DNA of 64,000 bases. It comes from Bradyrhizobium canariense (GTDB lineage: Bacteria > Pseudomonadota > Alphaproteobacteria > Rhizobiales > Xanthobacteraceae). The notes beneath the pieces are model-generated. The model saw nothing but the letters and a program-made list of their open reading frames with translations. It did no database searches and was not told the DNA's origin. Shown here one piece after another: positions 7,801 through 16,466 of this stretch (the stretch's first letter is position 1; every line of letters starts with the position of its first letter). A program made the position numbers and the translations under genes. The stretch covers positions 1-64,000 of the forward strand of contig NZ_VSST01000044.1 of NCBI RefSeq assembly GCF_019402665.1, given 5' to 3'.

Positions 7801-9015
7801 CTAATTTCCCTTCACCAGGGGGCAGCCGCCCTTGTCGAGCGGGCGGAAGGCCTCGTCGCCGGGCACGGTGGCGATCAGCTTGTAGAGGTCCCACTCGCCC
7901 TTGGATTCCTCGGGCTTCTTGACCTCGAACAGATACATGTCGTGGACCATGCGGCCGTCGATGCGGATCTTGCCGTTCTTGGCGAAGAAGTCGTTGACCG
8001 GCGTTTTGCGCATCTGCTCCATCACCTTCGGTGCCTCGTCCGACTTGATGGCGTCGATCGCCTTCAAATAATGCATGGTCGCCGAATAGAGCCCCGCCTG
8101 GATCATGGTCGGCATGTGGCCGACCTTCTCGTTGAAGCGCTTGGAGAAGGCGCGCGTCTCCTCGTTGGTGTCCCAGTAGAACGCGTCGGTGATGATCAGG
8201 CCTTGCGTCGACTTGATGCCGAGCGAATGAACGTCGGTGATCTCCATGAGCAACGCGATCATCTTCTGGCCGCCCTGCGTCAGGCCGAATTCGGCCGCCT
8301 GTTTCAGGGCGTTAGTGGTGTCGCCGCCGGCATTGGCCAACGCGACCACCTTGGCCTTGGAGGCCTGGGCCTGGAGCAGGAACGAGGAGAAGTCCGACGA
8401 GTTGAGCGGATGGCGGACTTCGCCGAGCACCTTGCCGCCGCTCTCCTTGACGACGTTGGCGGCGTCGCGTTGCAGCGCCATGCCGAAGGCGTAGTCGGCG
8501 GTGACGAAGAACCAGGTGTCCTCGCCGCGCTTGACCATCGCCTTGCCGGCGACGTTCGACAGCGCATAGGTGTCGTAGGTCCAGTGCACCGTGTTGGGCG
8601 AGCAGGCGACGCCCGTGATATCGGATGAGCCGCCGCCCGAGTTGATGTGGATCTTGTTCTTCTCGCGCGTCAGCGCCGAGATCGGCAGCGCCACCGACGA
8701 CGTCGGCACGTCGAAGATCGCGTCGACCTTGTCGTTGTCGTACCAGTTGCGGGCGATGTTGACGCCGACGTCGGGCTTGTTCTGGTGATCGGCGGAGACC
8801 ACTGCGACAGGCTTGCCCGCGACCTTGGCGCCGTAATCGGCGACCGCCATCTCCACGGCGGCGAGCGAGCCCTTGCCGGTCGCGTCCGCATAGAGGCTCG
8901 ACATGTCCGTGAGCACGCCGATCTTGACGACGTCGTCGGAAATCTGCGCCTGCGCGGCGCCCGACGTGGCGGCGAGAGCAAGACCGGCCGCGATCGCGAC
9001 GATGAGTTTTTGCAT
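7801..9015 (-). CDS. Branched-chain amino acid-type ABC transporter substrate-binding protein
   Basis: The 404-residue product has a signal peptide (about 1-24, cleavage after AQA) and then a Peripla_BP_6 (LivJ/LivK-type) two-lobed fold. It opens with DDVVKIGVLTDMSSLYAD, typical of this family, and ends with a disulfide-capable CPLVKGN tail. Such proteins capture amino acids, amides or aromatic acids in the periplasm. The start at 9015 is preceded by AAGGGAG at good spacing. No Liv permease or ATPase is next to it, so it is an orphan binding protein here. Substrate is unknown. Confidence 0.9.
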   Translation of the reverse strand: MQKLIVAIAAGLALAATSGAAQAQISDDVVKIGVLTDMSSLYADATGKGSLAAVEMAVADYGAKVAGKPVAVVSADHQNKPDVGVNIARNWYDNDKVDAIFDVPTSSVALPISALTREKNKIHINSGGGSSDITGVACSPNTVHWTYDTYALSNVAGKAMVKRGEDTWFFVTADYAFGMALQRDAANVVKESGGKVLGEVRHPLNSSDFSSFLLQAQASKAKVVALANAGGDTTNALKQAAEFGLTQGGQKMIALLMEITDVHSLGIKSTQGLIITDAFYWDTNEETRAFSKRFNEKVGHMPTMIQAGLYSATMHYLKAIDAIKSDEAPKVMEQMRKTPVNDFFAKNGKIRIDGRMVHDMYLFEVKKPEESKGEWDLYKLIATVPGDEAFRPLDKGGCPLVKGN

Positions 9016-9144
9016 TTGTTTTTCTCCCTTGCGTTGTTGTTTGGGCGTTGTTGCGGGCACGTTCTAGCGACAAACGGACGCGGGAGCAAAGCCCGGGATG
9101 CGAGATGAGGGTTGAGAAATAAGCAGGGCGCGGCGGTGTTTTTG

Positions 9145-9293
9145 CCCTCTCCCCTTGTGGGAGAGGGTGGCTCGCCGCGCTAGCGGCGAGACGGGTGAGG
9201 GGTTCTCTCCGCGAGTCTCACTGTAATCGAAGGTGCGGAGAGAGACCCCTCATCCGGCGCTTCGCGCCACCTTCTCCCACAAGGGGAGAAGGA
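9145..9293. repeat. Dispersed palindromic repeat, family A, copy 1
   Basis: A long inverted repeat with left arm CCCTCTCCCCTTGTGGGAGA and right arm TCTCCCACAAGGGGAGAAGG, with internal small hairpins (CTCGCCGC...GCGGCGAG; GGCGCTTCGCGCC). It fills the gap between the binding protein's promoter side and the end of the permease gene. Related copies are at 28018-28164 and 62081-62183. Confidence 0.9.
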
Positions 9294-9308
9294 GAAGACA
9301 CCGCGCGC

Positions 9309-10136
9309 TCACGCGCCGCCCCTCAGCCGTTCGTTGCGTCGGCGCAAGCCTTCCAGCGTGGCGAGTAGGATCACCGAGACCGTTGTCAGAATCACCGCCG
9401 CTGCCGTGATGGTCGGGCTGATGTTCTCGCGGATGCCGCTGAACATCTCGCGCGGCAGGGTGCGCTGTTCCGGACCTGCCATGAACAGCACGATCACCAC
9501 CTCGTCGAAGCTGGTCGCGAAGGCGAACAGGGCTCCCGATGCCACGCCGGGCAGGATCAGAGGCAGGATCACGCGGCGGAACGCGTCAAGCGGTGAGGCA
9601 CCGAGCGAGGCAGCGGCGCGGGCCAGATTGGTGTCGAAACTTTGCAGCGTCGCACCGACCGTGATCACCACAAAGGGCGTCGCCAGCGCGGTGTGGGCCA
9701 GGATCAAGCCGAGATAACTGCCGGTCAGTCCGATCGGCGCGAAGAAGAAATACAGGCCGACCGCGGTGATAACGCCGGGCACGACGACCGGCGACAGCGC
9801 GAAGGCCAGCACGAGCGGCTTGAACCGGCTCTTCCACTGCGCCAGCCCCAGCGCCGCCAGCGTGCCGAGCACCATCGACAGCAAGGTCGAGGCCACACCG
9901 ATGATCATGCTGTTCTTCAGCGAATTCATCCAGCGCGGCGAATTGATGAAGTCGTCGTACCAGCGCAGGGAGAGGCCCGGCAGCGGATAGGTGAGGTACG
10001 AGCCCGAGCTGAAGGACAGCGGCATGATCGCAAGGATAGGCGCGATCAGGAAGATGAACACCAGCGTGGAGATAACGATGGTCGCGGTCCACGCGATACG
10101 CTGGCTCGGCGTGCGGATGGAGGAATTGTCGCTCAA
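9309..10136 (-). CDS. ABC transporter permease, PotC type
   Basis: The inner-membrane permease (275 residues) has about six transmembrane helices and the EAA-like cytoplasmic loop LARAAASLGASPLDAFRRV. It is the second permease of a polyamine/opine-type importer. The start is a TTG at 10136 whose last two bases are the TG of the upstream gene's TGA stop (TTGA overlap), with GGGAGGGATGAAG just upstream; no ATG or GTG lies early enough to keep the first membrane helix. It works with the PotB-like permease, ATPase and binding protein encoded upstream on the same strand. Confidence 0.88.
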   Translation of the reverse strand: MSDNSSIRTPSQRIAWTATIVISTLVFIFLIAPILAIMPLSFSSGSYLTYPLPGLSLRWYDDFINSPRWMNSLKNSMIIGVASTLLSMVLGTLAALGLAQWKSRFKPLVLAFALSPVVVPGVITAVGLYFFFAPIGLTGSYLGLILAHTALATPFVVITVGATLQSFDTNLARAAASLGASPLDAFRRVILPLILPGVASGALFAFATSFDEVVIVLFMAGPEQRTLPREMFSGIRENISPTITAAAVILTTVSVILLATLEGLRRRNERLRGGA

Positions 10137-11395
10137 TTCTTCATCCCTCCCGTCACCTGCTGTCCCTGCACCAGCTTTCCGTAGACGAGCGCGAGCAGAA
10201 TAGTGGCGAGCAGCAGCACCGCACCCAGTGCCGAAGCAAGACCCCAATTGGCCGTCTCGGTCGTGTAGAGCGCGATGAAGTAGCTGATCATTTGATCGGC
10301 GGCGCCCCCGACGAGGGCCGGGGTGATGTAATAGCCGAGCGCCAGGATGAAGACGAGCAGGCTTCCCGCGCCGATGCCGGGCAGCGTCTGAGGCAGGTAG
10401 ATCCGCAGAAAGGCGGTGAGCGGCGGCGCGCCGAGCGAGGCGGCGGCACGCATGTAAGCAGGCGAGATCGCCTTCATGCTGCTGTACAGCGGCAGGATCA
10501 TGAACGGCAGCAGGACGTGGGTCATGGCCACGCAGACGCCGAAGCGGTTGTAGATCAGGCGCAACGGCGCGTCGATGATGCCAAGCCAGAGCAGGCTGTC
10601 GTTCACGACGCCTTTGCTCTGCAGCAGCACGATCCAGGCGCAGGTGCGGACCAGCAGAGACGTCCAGAACGGCAGCAGGACGAAGATCATCAGCAGGTTC
10701 GACCGGCCGGGCGGCAGCGCCGCCAGCAAGTAAGCGACCGGGAAGCCGAGGATCAGGCACAGCACCGTGACACTGAGGCTGATGAGAAAGGTGCGGACGA
10801 AAACGTCGCGGTAGATGGCCTGATCCGGCGGGGCTGCGACGATCGTGCCGTCCGCGTTCCGCGTCAGATCGAGCGCCGACAAAAGATAGAAGCCGGTCAT
10901 GGGACCACTGGCGTCCTTGATCGTGGTCCAGGTGGCGCGTTCGCGCCAGGCCGGGTTGATCTTGCCCAGTGTCTCCCTCGCCGTGCCGGGGTCGGGCACG
11001 GTCTTCAGATTGCGTGCGGTGCTGGTCAGGATCGTACGGAACCCGTTCAGCGCGTAATTGAGCCGCTTGGCCGCAATCGCAATGGTGCCGGAAGCGCGCG
11101 CCGCCATGATGTCGCCTGCCAGCGCCGCGTAGGCCTTTTCGTCCGGCAGATCCCTGCCGTCCCAACTAGCGAGAGCCGCGATGGTCTGAGGCAGAACCAG
11201 ACGCACCTCCCGGTCATCGACGGCACGCCACAGCATGCCGGCGATGGGCCCAGCGAAGGTGAAGAGCAGGAAGATGAGAAGCGGCAGAATGAGTGCCAGC
11301 GCCTTGGTCTGGCGCGCGCGCTCCGCCTGCTTCAGCCGGCGCTTGAGCGGCACCTTGGCCAACGCGTCGGCGCCGATTGAGGAGGCTGCCGTCAT
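10133..11395 (-). CDS. ABC transporter permease, PotB type, with large periplasmic insertion
   Basis: The 420-residue permease is longer than the usual 280-310. After the first membrane helix (about 37-58) there is an extracytoplasmic region of roughly 130-150 residues before the remaining helices; the EAA-like loop is YMRAAASLGAPPLTAFLRIY. Insertions here occur in some alphaproteobacterial polyamine- or opine-type permeases. The start is uncertain: ATG at 11395 is used, and ATG at 11410 is an alternative. The stop overlaps the next permease's TTG start. It forms the membrane channel with the PotC-type partner. Confidence 0.87.
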   Translation of the reverse strand: MTAASSIGADALAKVPLKRRLKQAERARQTKALALILPLLIFLLFTFAGPIAGMLWRAVDDREVRLVLPQTIAALASWDGRDLPDEKAYAALAGDIMAARASGTIAIAAKRLNYALNGFRTILTSTARNLKTVPDPGTARETLGKINPAWRERATWTTIKDASGPMTGFYLLSALDLTRNADGTIVAAPPDQAIYRDVFVRTFLISLSVTVLCLILGFPVAYLLAALPPGRSNLLMIFVLLPFWTSLLVRTCAWIVLLQSKGVVNDSLLWLGIIDAPLRLIYNRFGVCVAMTHVLLPFMILPLYSSMKAISPAYMRAAASLGAPPLTAFLRIYLPQTLPGIGAGSLLVFILALGYYITPALVGGAADQMISYFIALYTTETANWGLASALGAVLLLATILLALVYGKLVQGQQVTGGMKN

Positions 11396-11480
11396 CGGGA
11401 GCCCCATTGTGACTGGACATCTCTCGTCATTTTGGCTGTGGCAATCGCGTGCGGCCTTTCGGAGCGATCTGAGCAAGCGC

Positions 11481-11633
11481 CTCGTCCCTCGAGACGACCG
11501 CGGAGCCTGTCATCGGGCCGCGCTTTGCGCGGACCCGGTGGCGGTCTCCTCAGGATGAGGCTCTCCGAAGTCGCTGCCGCGCACGTCCTCATCCTGAGGA
11601 GCTCGCCTAAGGTGGGCGTCTCGAAGGATGGCC
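11481..11633. repeat. Dispersed palindromic repeat, family F, copy 1
   Basis: Imperfect inverted repeat between the binding protein and permease genes. The left arm has TCGAGACG and CTCCTCAGGATGAGG; the right arm has CCTCATCCTGAGGAGC and CGTCTCGAAGGATGG. A related element is at 29767-29880. The rest of the 286-base gap (11396-11681) shows no gene. Confidence 0.75.
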
Positions 11634-11681
11634 GCGACGAAACTGCTGTCAATGCGCGCCGCACGCCGGTTCGGCCGCGCG

Positions 11682-12731
11682 CTATTTCGCTGCCCATTTG
11701 TTGAAGCGCTCGGTCAGGCGGTCGATGTTCTCGAGCCAGAAGGCAACGTTGATTTCGACCGCGTTCTTGATGTTGTCAGGTGCTGTCGGCAAATCCTTCA
11801 GAACGGCAGGCGCGAGCAGAGCGGCTGCGTCCTTGTTCGAGGTGCCATAAGCAATGTTCTCCGACAGTTTCGACTGGTTCTCCGCCTTGCCGACGAAGTC
11901 CAGGAACTTGTAGGCCGCGTCCTTGTTCGGGCTGCCTTTCAGGATCACCCAGGTGTCGATGGTGAAGAGGGCTCCGTCCCACACCATGCCGAAATTCTTC
12001 TTCTCGTTCTTGTTCGCGGTGTCGATGCGGCCGTTGTAGACCGAGGTCATCGCCACCTCGCCGGAGGCGAGCAATTGCGGCGGCTGGGCGCCGGCCTTCC
12101 ACCAGACGATGTCGCCCTTGATGGTGTCCAGCTTCTTGAACGCGCGCTCGACGCCTTCGTCGGTCGCCAGCACCTTGTAGACGTCCTTTGGCGCGACGCC
12201 GTCGGCCATGAGGGCGATCTCGAGCGTGGTCTTCGGGCCCTGACGCAAGGCGCGCTTGCCCGGAATCTTTTTGGTGTCGAAGAAGTCGGTCCAGCCTTTG
12301 GGAGCCTCCTTCAGCTTGTCCTTGTCGTAGCCGAGAACGAAATCGTAGAGGATGGCGCCGACGCCGCAAGCGTTGACTGACGGTGGGATATAGGCGGCCT
12401 CGCCGCCGATCTTCGAATAGTCGAGCTTTTCGAACAGGCCTTCCTCGCAGCCAACCGCCAGTTCGTCGCTCTCGACCTGCACGACGTCCCAGGTGGCGGC
12501 ACCACCCTGCACCTTGGCGCGCAACACGCCGACCCCGCCGTCCCAGGACTCGTCGTTCATCGCAACACCGGTCGCTTTCTTGAACGGCTCGAAATAGACC
12601 TTCTTCTGGGCATCCTGATACGCGCCGCCCCACGACACGACGGTGAGGTCACGCGCCTGCGCGACCGTGGCCAGCGCCGCGCTGGCGGCGAATGCCGCGG
12701 CGAACCCCAGTACAATCTTGCGCTTCAGCAT
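11682..12731 (-). CDS. Polyamine-type ABC transporter substrate-binding protein
   Basis: The 349-residue protein has a signal peptide (about 1-26, cleavage after AQA) and the SBP_bac_8/PotD fold, opening with LTVVSWGGAYQDAQ, the typical first strand and helix. It would deliver spermidine, putrescine, an opine or a related cation to the two permeases. It is second in the operon after the ATPase and is separated from the permeases by a palindromic repeat. Substrate-binding residues cannot be assigned with confidence by eye. Confidence 0.9.
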   Translation of the reverse strand: MLKRKIVLGFAAAFAASAALATVAQARDLTVVSWGGAYQDAQKKVYFEPFKKATGVAMNDESWDGGVGVLRAKVQGGAATWDVVQVESDELAVGCEEGLFEKLDYSKIGGEAAYIPPSVNACGVGAILYDFVLGYDKDKLKEAPKGWTDFFDTKKIPGKRALRQGPKTTLEIALMADGVAPKDVYKVLATDEGVERAFKKLDTIKGDIVWWKAGAQPPQLLASGEVAMTSVYNGRIDTANKNEKKNFGMVWDGALFTIDTWVILKGSPNKDAAYKFLDFVGKAENQSKLSENIAYGTSNKDAAALLAPAVLKDLPTAPDNIKNAVEINVAFWLENIDRLTERFNKWAAK

Positions 12732-12818
12732 GGTCTTTGTTCCTTCTTCTTCACGTGACTTGCGTTGAGCTTGGTCGATGTAGGTCCGCCCGCGTTGGAG
12801 CGTTGCTGCATGGTTGGA

Positions 12819-13958
12819 TCAGACGGGATCGAGGGCGAGGCAGTCCTCCGGGCGGAAGGTGATGAACACGTCATCGCCAGGTCTCAGGCTGCCAGCTGTA
12901 AGGCTGCCAGCTCTCAGGCTGTCATGCGTCCCCGGCTGAAGCTTGACCATAAACTCCCTGTTGTCGGCGACGTCGAGCACGGCCAGCGCGTGGTCGCCGA
13001 GATAGATGGTGTTCTGCACCTTGGCCGGCAGTCGGTTCGGTTCGTCGCTGGAGGTGCCATTCGGGATAATAGCGATCCGCTCCGGCCGCACCGACAGCGA
13101 GGTCGATGCGCCCGCGCCTGATACGTTGACCGCTCGTGCGGTCACGGCGCCGCCGCCAGCCAGCGCAACGCGGCAATAATCTTTCTCGACCGTCTCGACG
13201 GTGCCGGCCAGCACATTGTTCTCGCCGATGAAATGGGCGACGAAGCTGTTCACCGGATGCTCATACAGCCTGTCGGGCTTGTCGATCTGCTGCACGATGC
13301 CGTCGTTGAATACGGCGATGCGGTCCGACATGGTGAGCGCTTCACTTTGATCGTGGGTGACGTAGACGACGGTGATGCCCATCGTCTCGTGCAGTTGCTT
13401 GATCTCCAGTTGCATCTGCTCCCGCAGGCGCTTGTCCAGGGCGCCCAGGGGTTCGTCCATCAGCACGAGTTGCGGATTGAAAACCAGGGCGCGGGCCAGC
13501 GCCACGCGCTGCTGCTGACCGCCGGACAGCTGCCCGGGCCGGCGCTGTGCCAGGTTTTCCATCTTGATCATGCGCAATGCCGCTTTGACACGATCCTGCG
13601 CTTCGGCCTTGTTCGTGCTGCGGACGGATAGCGGGAAGGCGATATTCTCCGCAATCGTCAGGTGCGGAAACAAGGCGTAGTTCTGGAACACCATGCCGAT
13701 GTCGCGCTTGTGCGGCGGCACATTCTTGATCGGCCGGTCCGCGAGGTAGATCTCGCCATGGGTCGGAACCTCGAAACCCGCCAGCATCATCAGGGTGGTC
13801 GTCTTGCCCGAGCCCGACGGACCGAGCAGGGTGACGAACTCGCCCTTCCTGATGTCGAGATCGAGGTTCTTCACCACGAGGTGCTCGCCATCGTAGGTCT
13901 TCTGAATGCCGGAAAAGCGCACCAGTGCCGGCGCAGGCGTGACCATGCCGGCTTCCAT
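12819..13958 (-). CDS. Polyamine-type ABC transporter ATP-binding protein
   Basis: PotA-type ATPase of 379 residues. Walker A is GPSGSGKT (46-53), the Q-loop is VFQNYALFP, the signature LSGGQ is at 144-148, Walker B is LVLMDEP (164-170) and the switch histidine is in YVTHDQ. The last ~100 residues form a TOBE domain, as in PotA, FbpC and similar importers. First gene of the four-gene operon ATPase, binding protein, permease, permease. An alternative start is the internal ATG four codons later. Confidence 0.93.
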   Translation of the reverse strand: MEAGMVTPAPALVRFSGIQKTYDGEHLVVKNLDLDIRKGEFVTLLGPSGSGKTTTLMMLAGFEVPTHGEIYLADRPIKNVPPHKRDIGMVFQNYALFPHLTIAENIAFPLSVRSTNKAEAQDRVKAALRMIKMENLAQRRPGQLSGGQQQRVALARALVFNPQLVLMDEPLGALDKRLREQMQLEIKQLHETMGITVVYVTHDQSEALTMSDRIAVFNDGIVQQIDKPDRLYEHPVNSFVAHFIGENNVLAGTVETVEKDYCRVALAGGGAVTARAVNVSGAGASTSLSVRPERIAIIPNGTSSDEPNRLPAKVQNTIYLGDHALAVLDVADNREFMVKLQPGTHDSLRAGSLTAGSLRPGDDVFITFRPEDCLALDPV

Positions 13959-14090
13959 GTCGTCCTCGCGTTATCAGCCACAGTGCTGTCGGCACCTCGT
14001 CCGAGTGTGCGAGGAACAGCTTAGCATCCTCCGACCAGAATGCCAGCGGCGCAAGTAACGACGCGCACGGACCCGTCGAGGAAAGGCGCG

Positions 14091-15662
14091 CTACATTCCC
14101 GACAGTTTCGTCACAGACACATTCAGCGATCCGCCAGCTTCCGCGATCACGCGCAGCGTCTTGGAGTCAAAGGCGATGTCGGCCAGCGTCAGGCTGTCGA
14201 TCTTCGCCTCGACCTTGACGCCGTCCTCGCTCTTCTGGAAATCGGCGATCGCGGCTGCGATCTTCTCGCGTGCATTGGCGGCAATCGGCTTCAGATCGAT
14301 TGTCGCTTTCTGCACCAGCGCCTGCTGCATCTGCGGCACCACCGCGCGCGCCGCGGCACCCAGCAGGCCGAAGGCCGCCTCGGACTCCACCGCGAGCTGG
14401 ATGTCGGCGAGCCGCAGCGTCTGCTGCGCCTGGTCGAGCATCGGCCGGCCCCAGATGTGCACGGTCGCTTCGGCGCCGAGACCAAGCCAGCTCTTCTTCT
14501 CCTTGGCGCGCACCAGCAGCGAGATCAGGAGGCGCTCGCCCGACGGGATCACGTTGACGCTTTTCACAGTGACGTCCACGGGACCGGAGCCATCCTCGGG
14601 ATAGGTATGGCCGACCATCTGCGCCGCGATCAGCTTGTTGATCTCGGTGAAGGGCACGTCGATGGGTACGCCGATGTTCACGCCGGTGCCGGTCGGCGGC
14701 ACGATCGAGATCTTGTCGGGGAACGGGCAGTCGGGCTTGGTCGGCGTGGAGGTGACGCGCGTCTCCGCTTCCAGGCCCATCAGCAACGTCACGGCCTGCG
14801 CGTCGACGCGCGGCTGCGCGGCGATGGCGCGGATCGGCTTCATCTCCAACCAGAGCGGCGGCAGTGCGGCCGAGGAGTCCGAGCCTTGCAGCGGGATCGA
14901 GCGGCAGGCCTTGGCCCATTGCAGCTTCGCGTTCTCCCGCAAGGTCGGATCGTTGCGCATCCGTTCGGAGACGGCGTTGATTTGTTCGCTGACGGTCTTG
15001 TCGATCAGCGGCTTTACCTGCGCCGGCACGTTGACCTTGGCACCGGAGATGTTGAGGTTGGTGTCGCCAAGGTTGACCTGGGCGCCGAGATTGGGCTCGA
15101 GATGCCAGTTGGCCGCGAGCTTCGGCCGCGAGGTGACGACGACGTTGCCCTTGATCTCGGCGCTGGCGTTCAGATTCTTGATGTTGACCGCGCCGATCTG
15201 TTTCGCGGCATTGCCGCCGAGCACGCTGCCGAGCGCCTCGCCGAGCGCGCCGGTGGCTTTCGACGACAGCGAGCCCGTCACGTTCAGCTTGCCCGTGAGC
15301 GGCGTCGAGATCGTCAGCACGTCCTTGTCGCCGACAGCCGACATCGGCCCGCGCACGGCGGACCAGCCGATGTCGCCGTTCTCCAGGATTTGCGAGATCG
15401 GGTTCTCGGCCTTGCCGGCGAAATTGCGCGGAGCGGCCTTCTCGGCCTGCTCGCGGATCGCCGACAGCGCGATGGCGACCGGCGCCACCACGATCGAGCT
15501 CTTCGAGACCGGCGGCAGCGGCGGCAATTGCGCGACCGGCGGCGCGGAATTCGTCGCCCGCGGCGACAGCCAGTCCATCGCCTTGAGGCTGATGAAAAAC
15601 GACGCCGCGAGCACCGCGACGGCGATCAGGACAGTTTTCAAGTTCAGCGTCAGTCGCATCAA
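14091..15662 (-). CDS. DUF4403 family protein
   Basis: The 523-residue protein has a single N-terminal membrane segment (about 10-27) and a long periplasmic region matching the DUF4403 family by layout: a proline linker, then a two-part lipid-binding-like beta-rich body with SDSSAALPPLWLEMKPIRA in the middle and IWGRPMLD later. The biochemical role is not known. It is monocistronic with its own 5' gap, and no neighbouring gene gives a clear functional hint. Confidence 0.8.
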   Translation of the reverse strand: MMRLTLNLKTVLIAVAVLAASFFISLKAMDWLSPRATNSAPPVAQLPPLPPVSKSSIVVAPVAIALSAIREQAEKAAPRNFAGKAENPISQILENGDIGWSAVRGPMSAVGDKDVLTISTPLTGKLNVTGSLSSKATGALGEALGSVLGGNAAKQIGAVNIKNLNASAEIKGNVVVTSRPKLAANWHLEPNLGAQVNLGDTNLNISGAKVNVPAQVKPLIDKTVSEQINAVSERMRNDPTLRENAKLQWAKACRSIPLQGSDSSAALPPLWLEMKPIRAIAAQPRVDAQAVTLLMGLEAETRVTSTPTKPDCPFPDKISIVPPTGTGVNIGVPIDVPFTEINKLIAAQMVGHTYPEDGSGPVDVTVKSVNVIPSGERLLISLLVRAKEKKSWLGLGAEATVHIWGRPMLDQAQQTLRLADIQLAVESEAAFGLLGAAARAVVPQMQQALVQKATIDLKPIAANAREKIAAAIADFQKSEDGVKVEAKIDSLTLADIAFDSKTLRVIAEAGGSLNVSVTKLSGM

Positions 15663-15797
15663 TCCCCCAGGCCGCCCCAGGGCAGAAGTCTACAGGGCAG
15701 GCGAGGAGGGCGCTAGAGCCCACCGATGGGGTGGAATTGGGGCAAACATATTAACGGCTGCGAACGCGCAATTGTCGCGCATTCGTCATGGCGCACC

Positions 15798-16436
15798 CTA
15801 GCTGCGCTTCGGACGGCGCACCGCTCTCACATTGCCGCGATCTCCGCCACCGCAGAAGAAGCGGTCGCCGCCATCGGACTCCAATCCTGACACCATCGTC
15901 CCGGCGGGCAGGTCGAGCTGCTCCAGCACCTTGCCCGTATCAGGGTCGATCCGCCTGATGTCGCTGTCCTCGCCTTCCCAGGTGCCGTGCCAGAGCTCGC
16001 CCTCGACCCAGGTCACGCCGGTGACGAAGCGCTTGCTTTCGATGGTGCGGAGAATTTTTCCCGTCTGGGGATCGACCTGATGGATCTTGCGTTCCCGATA
16101 CTGCCCGACCCAGAGCGAGCCCTCGGCCCAGGCCAGTCCGGAATCGCCGCCGCCGCCAGGTGCAGGGATGGTGGCGAGCACCTTGCCGGTCGCAGCGTCA
16201 ATCTTCTGGATGCGGTCCTCGGCGATCTGGAACAGGTGGCGGCCGTCGAACGCCGTTCCCGCATGCGCAGCGACATCGATGGAGCGGGTGATCTTGCCAT
16301 CGGCCGGGTCGACTGCGTTCAATTTGTCGCCGGATGCGAACCACATATGGCTGCCGTCATAGGTGACGCCGTGCACGGCTTCGACGCCAGCATAGGGCCC
16401 GTATTCCCTGACGATCTCGGCGGCTGAACGTTTCAT
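15798..16436 (-). CDS. Cytoplasmic YncE/Vgb-like beta-propeller protein
   Basis: The 212-residue protein has no signal peptide and consists of about five tandem propeller blades with the recurring pattern DPADGKI, DAATGKV, DPQTGKI, DPDTGKV followed by a beta strand. Relatives are annotated as YncE-like, Vgb-like or glutaminyl cyclase-like propellers, usually without proven activity. It starts 30 bases after the stop of the TPR/winged-helix regulator gene, so they probably form an operon. Five blades are fewer than in a closed six- or seven-blade propeller, so a dimer or an incomplete ring is possible. Confidence 0.75.
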   Translation of the reverse strand: MKRSAAEIVREYGPYAGVEAVHGVTYDGSHMWFASGDKLNAVDPADGKITRSIDVAAHAGTAFDGRHLFQIAEDRIQKIDAATGKVLATIPAPGGGGDSGLAWAEGSLWVGQYRERKIHQVDPQTGKILRTIESKRFVTGVTWVEGELWHGTWEGEDSDIRRIDPDTGKVLEQLDLPAGTMVSGLESDGGDRFFCGGGDRGNVRAVRRPKRS

Positions 16437-16466
16437 CTGCTCGGTCCCTGTAGTGTGAATCCCACT

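Noticed and set aside
14040..15716. A 558-codon plus-strand frame
   Set aside because: Antisense to the DUF4403 gene; composition artefact of high GC.
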